From positions 1 to 11,432 of the forward strand of contig JAQGKJ010000821.1 in the NCBI GenBank assembly GCA_028290165.1: a DNA stretch of 11,432 nt, given 5' to 3'. Positions 1 through 6,471 of the stretch are shown here, piece by piece (the first letter of the stretch is position 1; each line of letters opens with the position of its first letter). The notes beneath the pieces are model-generated. The model was not told the DNA's origin and made no database searches. It saw only the letters and a program-made list of their open reading frames with translations. The position numbers and the translations under genes are program-made. The stretch is from Bradyrhizobium sp. (GTDB taxonomy: Bacteria > Pseudomonadota > Alphaproteobacteria > Rhizobiales > Xanthobacteraceae).

Positions 1-585
1 ATGCATGTGCTGTATGTCTATTGCCATCCGCTTGACGACAGCTTTCATGCCGCGATCCGGAAGGAAGCGTTGGCCGGGTTGAAAGCGGCGGGACATACGA
101 TCGACCTGCTCGATCTCTATGCCGAGGATTTCAACCCCGTGCTCACGGCCGAGCGGCGCCGCGATTATCACAACCCGGTGCGCAACCGGGCCAACAATCA
201 GGCATATGTCGACCGGCTGATGGCCGCGAATGCCATGGTCGTGCAATTTCCGACCTGGTCGTTCGGGCCGCCTGCCATGTTAAAGGGCTGGTTCGACCGG
301 ATGTTCGGCCCGGGTATCGCGATGGATCTTTCAGATCCGGCACAAGCAAAGCCGCTGTTGCTTCACATGGGGCGTATCACCGGCATTTCGACCTATGGTC
401 GCCCGCGCTGGCAAGCGCTCGCCATGGCCGATCCGCCGCGCAAGATCATCAAGCGGTATCTGCCCTGGTTTACGGGCTCCAAAGCCACGGTGCGCTATCA
501 CGCGCTGTACCACATGAACACCGCCACGCCGGCGAAGCGGGGCCGCTTTCTCGCCAAGGTCCGGCGGGAAATGGAACGTTTTTAG
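1..585 (+). CDS. NAD(P)H:quinone/flavin oxidoreductase-like protein, flavodoxin_2 fold
   Basis: 194 residues, about the usual length for the NAD(P)H dehydrogenase (quinone)/MdaB/KefF-type family, cytosolic FMN/FAD proteins that reduce quinones or other electrophiles by two electrons. Visible family marks are the N-terminal beta strand and flavin-phosphate loop (VLYVYCHPLDDSF, residues 3-15) and the FPTWSFGPPAMLKGWFDR block (83-100), which matches the conserved FPLWWFGMPAILKGW-type stretch of the family. No signal peptide or membrane segment is seen. The ATG is at the first base of the window, so the ribosome binding site is out of view and an upstream start cannot be excluded. The gene converges with the RidA gene, with only 18 bp between the two stop codons. 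The substrate is unknown; a link to the downstream oxygenase is possible but not shown. Confidence 0.85.
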   Translation: MHVLYVYCHPLDDSFHAAIRKEALAGLKAAGHTIDLLDLYAEDFNPVLTAERRRDYHNPVRNRANNQAYVDRLMAANAMVVQFPTWSFGPPAMLKGWFDRMFGPGIAMDLSDPAQAKPLLLHMGRITGISTYGRPRWQALAMADPPRKIIKRYLPWFTGSKATVRYHALYHMNTATPAKRGRFLAKVRREMERF

Positions 586-603
586 CTTGCCGCGTCACCA
601 ATG

Positions 604-1041
604 CTAGGCGTTGTCGGGCGCCGCCGCGACAGCTTCGATTTCGACGACAAATTCCGCCCGTACGAAGCCGGATACGATCATCAGTGTCGAAGCCGGCGGC
701 GTCCCCGGAAATTGCCGGTCGCGCGAGCGCATATAGCCCTGCATATGCTCGCGAGCCGTCACATAGGCGTTGAGCCGGACGACATTGGCCAGCGTCATGC
801 GATCTTCGGCGAGAATCGCGGCGATATTGGCAAAGCAACGATCAGCTTGCGCTTCACAATCCGCTGGAATCGTTTCGTCGGCGCTGAGGCCGAGTTGGCC
901 CGAGATAAGCACCAGCCTGTGTCCGGCGGGTACCGCGATCCCGTGGCTGTATCGGGCAAAGGGAGGCTTGATCGAGGTAGGGGAAAGCGCGCGCAAAGCG
1001 ATCGTGCCTCCTGGAAAGGTGAAAACGGAAAGCGGTGGCAC
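604..1041 (-). CDS. RidA/YjgF/UK114-family protein lacking the archetypal arginine
   Basis: 145 residues. The Rid fold is recognisable from LVLISGQLGLSADE (43-56), the CFANIAAILAEDRMTLANVVRLNAYV helix/strand region (69-94) and the C-terminal strand VEIEAVA (133-139). Archetypal RidA is a cytosolic imine/enamine deaminase that uses an Arg (Arg105 in E. coli) to hold the substrate carboxylate. Here the equivalent segment is PPAST (115-119), with no arginine, so the protein probably belongs to a Rid subgroup without classic 2-aminoacrylate deaminase activity. The glutamate of the EIEA motif (134) is kept. About 18 extra residues precede the usual Rid start; a shorter start is possible but no later Met fits. 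It is divergent from the ABC-transporter operon, and Rid proteins often sit in N-heterocycle and aromatic degradation clusters. Confidence 0.85.
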   Translation of the reverse strand: MPPLSVFTFPGGTIALRALSPTSIKPPFARYSHGIAVPAGHRLVLISGQLGLSADETIPADCEAQADRCFANIAAILAEDRMTLANVVRLNAYVTAREHMQGYMRSRDRQFPGTPPASTLMIVSGFVRAEFVVEIEAVAAAPDNA

Positions 1042-1144
1042 TGGATGTTAGGTCAATTTTGCCAGCGGCGTCATTTGCGAATTCAGGAATGCCTGTTGTC
1101 CGGGGTGAGGGCGACGCCGTTTTCCGCTCTTGTCGATTGGCGCC

Positions 1145-1171
1145 GCAACCGTCGTTGCCCAAAAGGCAACG
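1145..1171. repeat. Two mutually exclusive hairpins (1145-1158 versus 1153-1171)
   Basis: GCAAC (1145-1149) can pair with GTTGC (1154-1158) around a 4-nt loop. Alternatively CGTTGCC (1153-1159) pairs perfectly with GGCAACG (1165-1171) around CAAAA. The two share 1154-1158, so only one can form at a time. There is no T-run after the second hairpin on either strand, so it is not a standard intrinsic terminator. It could belong to an RNA leader of either flanking gene. Confidence 0.5.
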
Positions 1172-1190
1172 GATGGCTCGAATAAAAATG

Positions 1191-1225
1191 CTTTCAGATG
1201 ACAGGATGCCTGTGCATCCTGAAAG
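1191..1225. repeat. Long inverted repeat / strong hairpin upstream of ABC operon
   Basis: Two overlapping foldings are visible. One is a perfect 8-bp stem, CAGGATGC (1202-1209) with GCATCCTG (1214-1221), loop CTGT. The other is a longer stem of about 15 bp in which CTTTCAGATG (1191-1200) pairs with the 1215-1225 arm and ACAGG (1201-1205) with CCTGT (1209-1213), with two single-base bulges and an ATG loop. It lies about 95 bp before the binding-protein start. It could be an operator or a leader-RNA structure; no T-tract follows, so a terminator is unlikely. Confidence 0.55.
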
Positions 1226-1285
1226 CGGGTGAGGACGAACGTGGTCCGAAATCGGCCCGTCAAGCGTTTGACCTGGAAAAACATG

Positions 1286-1300
1286 GCCGGCGAAGCCGGC
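1286..1300. repeat. GCCGGC-GAA-GCCGGC hairpin just upstream of the ribosome binding site
   Basis: A perfect 6-bp GC stem with a 3-nt loop ends 7 nt before the GAGG ribosome binding site (1308-1311) of the binding-protein gene. In a transcript this could modulate translation start or protect the message. No role is demonstrated. Confidence 0.45.
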
Positions 1301-1319
1301 TCGAAACGAGGTAGCCGAG

Positions 1320-2315
1320 ATGGCAAAGAAATTTCTGCCGCGAATGATCGCAGCCGCCCTGGTTGGAACTGGCGCGCTTCTCTGCTCGCTTGCGCCGGCG
1401 CTTGCCGCCGACAAGGTGACCTTTCTGACAAGCTGGTTCGCCCAGGCCGAGCATGGCGGCTTCTATCAGGCCAAGGCGACCGGGCTCTACGACAAGGCCG
1501 GTCTCGACGTGACCATCAAGATGGGCGGGCCACAGGTAAATGGCTCGCAGCTTCTGCTGGCCGGCGAGACGGACTTTATGATGGGCTATGACATTCAGGT
1601 GCTGAAGGTCCGCGAACAGAACCTGCCCCTGGTCACCGTCGCTTCTTCATTCCAGTTCGACCTGCAGGGGTTGATGACCCACGATGACGTGGCGGATATG
1701 GCAGCCCTGAAAGGCAAACCCATTCTGATCGCAGGATCCTCCCGCATTACCTTCTGGCCCTGGCTGCGCGCCAAATATGGTTTTACCGATGATCAGATAC
1801 GGCCATACACATTCAACCTTCAGCCGTTCTTCGCCGACAAGAATGTCGCTCAGCAGGCCTATCCTTCCTCCGAGCCGTTCCAGGCGCAGGAGCAGAACGA
1901 AAAGGTAAATTTCTTTTTGCTGGCAGACGGCGGCTATCCACCTTACGGCTCGACGATTGTCACGACTGAAAAGATGGTCGCCGAAAAACCGGATGTGGTG
2001 GCCCGCTTCGTGAAGGCATCGCTCGAGGGCTGGCGCGACTACATGAAGAATCCGGCTCCAGCCAACGCTTTGATAAAGGCCGACAACCCCAAAATGACTG
2101 ATCCACAGATCGCGTTTGCGATCGAGAAACTCAAGCAGAACAAGGCCATCGATGGCGGAGACGCGGCGACCCTTGGCATCGGGGTGATCACGTTCGACCG
2201 CTACAAGCAGATCTATGATTTCCTGGTCGCGGCCGAACTGCTCGATCCAAAGACGGACTGGAAGAAGGCCATCGATGTCCGCTTCGTCAAGGATCTCAAG
2301 GTCGGGGTGCAATAG
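1320..2315 (+). CDS. ABC transporter periplasmic substrate-binding protein, NMT1/THI5-SsuA/TauA type
   Basis: 331 residues. A Sec signal peptide is clear: basic start (MAKKFLPRM), hydrophobic core (residues 10-25) and likely cleavage after ALA (27-29). The mature protein opens with KVTFLTSWFAQAEHGGFYQAK and GLYDKAGLDVTI, the standard NMT1/THI5-like opening, in which small heterocycles (thiamine pyrimidine precursors), sulfonates, riboflavin or purine-like compounds are bound in the periplasm. GEF/GETDF-type strand (82-86) and the MVAEKPDVVARFVKASLEGW helix near 220-240 are also typical. The start is supported by GAGG at 1308-1311, 8 nt upstream. It is the first gene of a tight operon with ATPase, permease, amidohydrolase and oxygenase, which suggests an amino-N-heterocycle as ligand. 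The ligand itself cannot be read from the sequence. Confidence 0.9.
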   Translation: MAKKFLPRMIAAALVGTGALLCSLAPALAADKVTFLTSWFAQAEHGGFYQAKATGLYDKAGLDVTIKMGGPQVNGSQLLLAGETDFMMGYDIQVLKVREQNLPLVTVASSFQFDLQGLMTHDDVADMAALKGKPILIAGSSRITFWPWLRAKYGFTDDQIRPYTFNLQPFFADKNVAQQAYPSSEPFQAQEQNEKVNFFLLADGGYPPYGSTIVTTEKMVAEKPDVVARFVKASLEGWRDYMKNPAPANALIKADNPKMTDPQIAFAIEKLKQNKAIDGGDAATLGIGVITFDRYKQIYDFLVAAELLDPKTDWKKAIDVRFVKDLKVGVQ

Positions 2316-2323
2316 GAACGGCC

Positions 2324-3178
2324 ATGAACGCGCTTTTGCCCGGCGAGCCATTTGACGATAATATCGACCGAATGACAGCCAGCAGTGACCGGCCGCCGGC
2401 GGTGGAGGTGCTCTCAGCCGAGAAAGTCTTCGCCAACGGCGCCCGCGGGCTGGCGCCGATTGATCTCAGCATCGCGGATGGCGAGTTTCTGACGTTGATC
2501 GGACCATCCGGCTGCGGCAAGAGCACTCTTCTCAAATTGATCGCCAATCTCATTGAGCCTTCGGACGGTCGGCTGTTGTGGTGGCGGGGTGGATTCGATC
2601 AAGTGGGTCAGGAGGGGAGGCGCTTTGCCTTCGTGTTCCAGGAGCCCACCTTGATGCCGTGGGCCCGGGTGGATGCCAATGTGCGGTTGCCGCTTGAACT
2701 CGCCAACGTCGCCAACGCCAAGGGTGCGCCGATCGTGGCAGAGGCGATTGAGCGCGTCGGGTTGTCGGCATTTACGCGGCATTTTCCCCGCCAGCTATCC
2801 GGCGGCATGAAAATGCGGGTCTCCATCGCACGCGCACTCGTGACGAATCCCAATCTGTTGCTGATGGACGAACCCTTCGGCGCGCTTGACGAATTCACCC
2901 GGAACAAGCTTGACGCCGATCTGATCCGGCTATGGTGGGAACGCAAACTGACCACCGTCTTCGTAACGCACTCGATTTATGAAGCCGTATTTCTGTCGAC
3001 CCGGATCATTGTCATGGCGTCGAATCCGGGGCGTATCTTCAGGACCATGACGATCGACGAACCGCAGCCGCGTGAGGAGGGGTTTCGCGACAGCCCGAAA
3101 TTTGCGGCTTACTGCCGCGAATTGTCGACATGGCTGGCTGAAGCATCGCTCCCATCAGTATCCGGTGGCGTATCGTGA
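2324..3178 (+). CDS. ABC transporter ATPase, SsuB/TauB type
   Basis: 284 residues with every nucleotide-binding motif: Walker A GPSGCGKST (60-68), Q-loop Gln106 in VFQEPTLMPW, signature LSGGMKMR (158-165), Walker B LLLMDEP (178-184), D-loop GALD (186-189) and H-loop His216 in VTHS. It powers import through the permease encoded next to it. An AGGAA at 2314-2318 supports the ATG at 2324. A second Met at residue 17 fits the family length slightly better but has no ribosome binding site. It starts 8 bp after the binding protein stop, and its own stop overlaps the GTG start of the permease (GTGA), so the two are translationally coupled. Confidence 0.93.
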   Translation: MNALLPGEPFDDNIDRMTASSDRPPAVEVLSAEKVFANGARGLAPIDLSIADGEFLTLIGPSGCGKSTLLKLIANLIEPSDGRLLWWRGGFDQVGQEGRRFAFVFQEPTLMPWARVDANVRLPLELANVANAKGAPIVAEAIERVGLSAFTRHFPRQLSGGMKMRVSIARALVTNPNLLLMDEPFGALDEFTRNKLDADLIRLWWERKLTTVFVTHSIYEAVFLSTRIIVMASNPGRIFRTMTIDEPQPREEGFRDSPKFAAYCRELSTWLAEASLPSVSGGVS

Positions 3179-3975
3179 AGCCGCTGTTGCAATCAGAAAC
3201 CTTTGTCCGGAGAGCCGCGCCACTTGCAGTCGGAGTGCTTTTGCTCGGTTTGTGGGAGGTTGGCTGCCGGCTTGCCTCGATCCCGGTATATCTGTTTCCG
3301 AAACCGAGCGACATCTTCACCAGCCTGTTGCAGCACGCCCCTTCATTGCTGCGGGCGCTGCTGGTGACTTTGCGTGTAACGCTGCAGGCGTTCGCGGCGG
3401 CTGTCATTCTTGGCACCCTGATCGCATTCATGTTTGTTCAGAACCGGGCGATCGAAATAAGTCTGTTTCCCTATGCCGTCCTGCTGCAGGTCACGCCTGT
3501 CGTTGCCATCGCGCCGCTCATCATCATTCTCGTGAAGAATACGCAGCTTTCGCTGACGATCTGCGCGACGCTGGTGGCGCTTTTTCCCGTCATCTCGAAT
3601 ACCACGCTCGGACTGCGAAGCGTGGACCCGGGGCTTGCGAATTACTTCCGCATGAATCGTGCCGGGCGTTTTAAAACGCTGGTAAAGCTCAGAATTCCAG
3701 GGGCGTTGCCCTATTTTTTCGGCGGCTTGCGAATTTCAAGCGGGCTCGCGCTTATCGGCGCGGTCGTTGCCGAGTTCGTCGCGGGAACCGGCGGCCGCTC
3801 ATCCGGACTGGCCTATGAGATTTTGGACGCGGGATTCACACTGGATATCCCCCGCATGTTCGCCGCACTGTTCTTGATCACCATCACGGGGGTAGGATTG
3901 TTCGGAGCGATGGTTGTCTTATCCAGGCTCGCCTTGTCGAACTGGCACGAAAGCGAAATCGGAGCAGAGACATGA
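3175..3975 (+). CDS. ABC transporter permease, SsuC/TauC type (BPD_transp_1)
   Basis: 266 residues with a GTG start overlapping the ATPase stop by 4 bp; GGTGG at 3164-3168 is a plausible ribosome binding site. Hydrophobic segments lie near 14-32, 62-88, 96-120, 126-144, 186-204 and 228-252, giving about six membrane spans. The cytoplasmic EAA-like loop that contacts the ATPase is at 147-180 (LRSVDPGLANYF...LRIPGALPYFFGGL). YLFPKPSDIF near residue 39 is typical of the SsuC/ThiX branch. The stop overlaps the amidohydrolase start (ATGA). This is the sole permease gene, so it probably works as a homodimer in the inner membrane. Confidence 0.92.
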   Translation: MKPLLQSETFVRRAAPLAVGVLLLGLWEVGCRLASIPVYLFPKPSDIFTSLLQHAPSLLRALLVTLRVTLQAFAAAVILGTLIAFMFVQNRAIEISLFPYAVLLQVTPVVAIAPLIIILVKNTQLSLTICATLVALFPVISNTTLGLRSVDPGLANYFRMNRAGRFKTLVKLRIPGALPYFFGGLRISSGLALIGAVVAEFVAGTGGRSSGLAYEILDAGFTLDIPRMFAALFLITITGVGLFGAMVVLSRLALSNWHESEIGAET

Positions 3976-5333
3976 CCGCCCTGCTGATCGAGAATGCGAC
4001 CGGGATTTTCACCGGAGGTCCGGGCCCGGCTATGCGGACCAGCGGTTCGATCCGCATTCGAGATGGAGTGATCGTCGGAATCGGCGCGCTGCAGGCCGAG
4101 CCGAATGAGCGCAGGCTCGATGCAAGCGGCTGCGTTGTCTATCCCGGCCTGATATCGACCCATCATCATCTGTTCCAGAGTGTCCTGAAAGGCGTACGAT
4201 CCGGCATCAATCTTCCGCTGGCAGGCTGGCTCCGTTCGGTCTCTTATACGTTTTGGTCGAAGATCGATGAGGAGGCGCTGGCTGTCGCTGCCCGGATCGG
4301 ACTGACCGAGATGCTGTTGTCGGGCACGACGACGGTGGCTGATCACCACTATCTGTTCAGCGACACTTTTAGGTTCGATCCCGCGCAGGTGATTTTCGAA
4401 GTTGCGCGCAGCCTCGGCATCCGATTGGTATTCTGTCGCGGGGGCGCCACCAAGGGACGTCACTTCGACAATGGCAAAACCGTTCCGATGCCGATCGAAT
4501 CGCTGGATCGCATGCTCCAATCGGTTGAAGCTTGCGCACAGCGCTTTCACGACACATCGCCAGGCAGCCTGTCCCATGTCGCACTGGCGCCAACCACTCC
4601 GACCTGGTCGCTCGATCCCGGAGAACTGAAAGAAGTGGTTGCGGCAGCACGCCGGATGAAACTGCGGCTGCACAGCCACTTGTCGGAATCTTCAGAGTAC
4701 GTCGACTTTTGTCTGTCGGTCCACGGCAAGCGGCCGGTCGAATGGCTGGCCGACCACGATTGGCTTGGACCGGATGTGTGGTTCGCGCATCTGGTTCATC
4801 TGGACCCCAATGAGGTCCGGATTCTGGCGAGTACGGGCACCGGCATGGCGCATTGTCCGCAATCCAACTGTCGACTTGGCTCCGGTGTCGCCCCCGCCGA
4901 TGCGATGGCTCGCTTGGGTGGCGCGGTATCCCTTGGCGTGGACGGCGCGGCATCCAACGAATCCGCCGACATGATCAGCGAGATGCATAGCGCCTGGCAT
5001 ACCCACCGGGCAGTCAAGGGTGCCGATGCGGTCACCGCGGAAGACGTCGTGCACTGGGCGACAGCCGGCGGCGCCCGCGTGCTGGGGCTGCCGCAGATCG
5101 GTACGCTGGCGCCGGGGCAACAGGCCGACATAGCCATCTTCAATCTCGATCAGCCGCGGCATTTCGGCATGCACGATCCGATGATTGCGCCGGTCACGTG
5201 CGCAGGCTCGGCCAGCCTTCGCTATTTGCTGATCGGAGGCCGGACCGTCGTGGAGAATGGTGCCATACCAGGCCTCGATATTCAAAAGCTCAAGTCGGAT
5301 GCGGCCCGCGTTGTCGCGCGTTTGGCTGCCTGA
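3972..5333 (+). CDS. Amidohydrolase-superfamily deaminase, 8-oxoguanine deaminase/SsnA/AtzA-like
   Basis: 453 residues, the normal length for this group of cytosolic zinc hydrolases that remove amino or other groups from N-heterocycles. The metal site is complete by motif: HHH in STHHHLFQ (His64 and His66), HxxE in HSHLSES (His236, Glu239), His273 in WFAHLVHL and Asp324 in LGVDGAASN. MAHCPQSNCRLGSG (292-305) and PVEWLADHDWLGPDVWFAH resemble the 8-oxoguanine deaminase branch as I remember it. The C-terminal beta-sandwich signature IGTLAPGQQADIAIF (376-390) is present. GGAG at 3961-3964 supports the start. The ATGA overlap with the permease ties it to the importer. Guanine-, isoxanthopterin- or triazine-type substrates are all possible; 8-oxoguanine itself is not proven. 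Confidence 0.88.
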   Translation: MTALLIENATGIFTGGPGPAMRTSGSIRIRDGVIVGIGALQAEPNERRLDASGCVVYPGLISTHHHLFQSVLKGVRSGINLPLAGWLRSVSYTFWSKIDEEALAVAARIGLTEMLLSGTTTVADHHYLFSDTFRFDPAQVIFEVARSLGIRLVFCRGGATKGRHFDNGKTVPMPIESLDRMLQSVEACAQRFHDTSPGSLSHVALAPTTPTWSLDPGELKEVVAAARRMKLRLHSHLSESSEYVDFCLSVHGKRPVEWLADHDWLGPDVWFAHLVHLDPNEVRILASTGTGMAHCPQSNCRLGSGVAPADAMARLGGAVSLGVDGAASNESADMISEMHSAWHTHRAVKGADAVTAEDVVHWATAGGARVLGLPQIGTLAPGQQADIAIFNLDQPRHFGMHDPMIAPVTCAGSASLRYLLIGGRTVVENGAIPGLDIQKLKSDAARVVARLAA

Positions 5334-5348
5334 ACACCGGAGAAAACC

Positions 5349-6374
5349 ATGCTGAATAGCAAACAACCCGTGCTTCGTCGCTTTTGGTACGCGGTCATGC
5401 CCGTCGATCATCTTAACGAGGGACCGCGGCCATTCACGCTTCTCGGCGAACCGATCGTCTTGTTCCTCGACGCGAAGGGCGAACCGGCCGCGCTTGAAGA
5501 TCGCTGCTGCCACCGGACTGCCAAGCTGTCGAAAGGCTGGTGCAACAACGGCAATATCGTATGCGGCTATCACGGCTGGGAATATGACCGCGACGGCAAA
5601 CTGGTTACGATTCCGCAGTTTCCATTTGAGCAGCCCATTCCCGACGCCAGGGCACGCTCGTTCCGAGCTAAGACTCGCTATGGCTACGTCTGGGTCGCGC
5701 TCGATGAACCGCTGAGCGACATTCCCGATATTCCTGAAGACCGGGACGCCGGCTACCGGCGGATCCACCAATTCTACGATAAGTGGAACACGGCTGCGCT
5801 TCGGTTGATGGAAAATTCGTTCGACAACGCCCATTTCGCCTTTGTGCATAAGGGTACCTTTGGCGACATCAATCAGACCAAACCCGAAAAGTACGAAATC
5901 GTCGAGACCGACTACGGATTTGACGCCGAAACCATCATCACCATCCGAAACCCGCCCAGCGCGGCGAGAATTACAGGAACTACCGATCCCACCACGAAGA
6001 GACACCAACGCAACAAATGGTTTATGCCGTTCTGCCGGCGGCTGGATATGGAATATCCGTCCGGCATCCGGCACATCATATTCAATTGCGCGACACCGGT
6101 GTCGGACGGCCAGATTCAAGTCGTTCAACTTCTCTTTCGCAACGACACCGAGGCGGACTGCTCCGCGCAGGAACTGATCGATTATGATGCCGCTATCATC
6201 GCGGAGGATAAAGATATGCTCGAATCCACCGACCCCGATGCCATCGTGGATACGAGCCGGAAGATCGAAAAGCACATGCCATCGGATCGGCCGGGAATTC
6301 TGATGCGCAAGCGCCTGCTCGATTTGCTTCACAGTCACAATGAAGAAGAGAGGCCTCGGCAGGAAATTGCTTGA
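5349..6374 (+). CDS. Rieske non-heme iron oxygenase, alpha subunit (VanA/dicamba-monooxygenase-like)
   Basis: 341 residues. The Rieske [2Fe-2S] ligands are C53-x-H55 and C72-x2-H75. The mononuclear iron site is ENSFDNAHFAFVH (155-167), giving Asn156, bridging Asp159, His162 and His167, with spacing identical to dicamba monooxygenase as known; Asp287 in AEDKDM is the likely third ligand. Such enzymes do O- or N-demethylation or ring hydroxylation using electrons from a separate reductase. GGAGA (5339-5343) lies just before the ATG. It follows the amidohydrolase by 15 bp. Methylxanthine N-demethylases are of this general type, so N-dealkylation or hydroxylation of a heterocycle is a reasonable inference. 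No ferredoxin-NAD reductase gene is in view, so the electron donor must be encoded elsewhere. Confidence 0.9.
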   Translation: MLNSKQPVLRRFWYAVMPVDHLNEGPRPFTLLGEPIVLFLDAKGEPAALEDRCCHRTAKLSKGWCNNGNIVCGYHGWEYDRDGKLVTIPQFPFEQPIPDARARSFRAKTRYGYVWVALDEPLSDIPDIPEDRDAGYRRIHQFYDKWNTAALRLMENSFDNAHFAFVHKGTFGDINQTKPEKYEIVETDYGFDAETIITIRNPPSAARITGTTDPTTKRHQRNKWFMPFCRRLDMEYPSGIRHIIFNCATPVSDGQIQVVQLLFRNDTEADCSAQELIDYDAAIIAEDKDMLESTDPDAIVDTSRKIEKHMPSDRPGILMRKRLLDLLHSHNEEERPRQEIA

Positions 6375-6471
6375 GCTGTCGATGATATCGCTTTCCGGTT
6401 CTCAAAGAAATTTCCGGTGCAGGACCGCTCTTTCTCTTCGCATCAGCGCCAGCGGTACACCTGGTGGTATC

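Larger units (their letters stand above)
1042..1319. promoter_or_regulatory. Divergent intergenic region between ridA-like gene and ABC operon, rich in inverted repeats
   Basis: No credible gene is seen here: the reading frames crossing it are shadows that run into the flanking genes. It must hold the promoters of the leftward RidA gene and the rightward transporter operon. No convincing -35/-10 pair was found by eye. Inverted repeats occur at 1084-1095, 1145-1158, 1153-1171, 1191-1225, 1233-1246 and 1286-1300. Two related palindromes, CAGGAATGCCTG (1084-1095) and CAGGATGCCTG (1202-1212), could be copies of one operator. A thiamine pyrophosphate riboswitch was considered because of the NMT1-type protein, but its conserved CTGAGA and thi-box motifs are absent. 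Confidence 0.5.

Noticed and set aside
601..1185. 194-codon plus-strand frame antisense to the RidA gene
   Set aside because: The minus strand carries the clear Rid fold; the plus translation has none.
1042..1319. Thiamine pyrophosphate riboswitch before the NMT1-type binding protein
   Set aside because: Conserved CTGAGA and second-arm motifs are missing.
3813..4679. 288-codon minus-strand frame across the permease/amidohydrolase junction
   Set aside because: Shadow of coupled plus-strand genes; no motif.
4692..6338. 548-codon open frame on the minus strand opposite the amidohydrolase and Rieske genes
   Set aside because: It is antisense to two genes with complete catalytic motifs, spans their junction and shows no recognisable domain; long antisense frames are common in GC-rich DNA.
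6391..6418. Direct repeat TTTCCGGT at 6392-6399 and 6411-6418
   Set aside because: Only 8 bp, in a 97-bp gap, with no associated element or operator pattern; likely chance.
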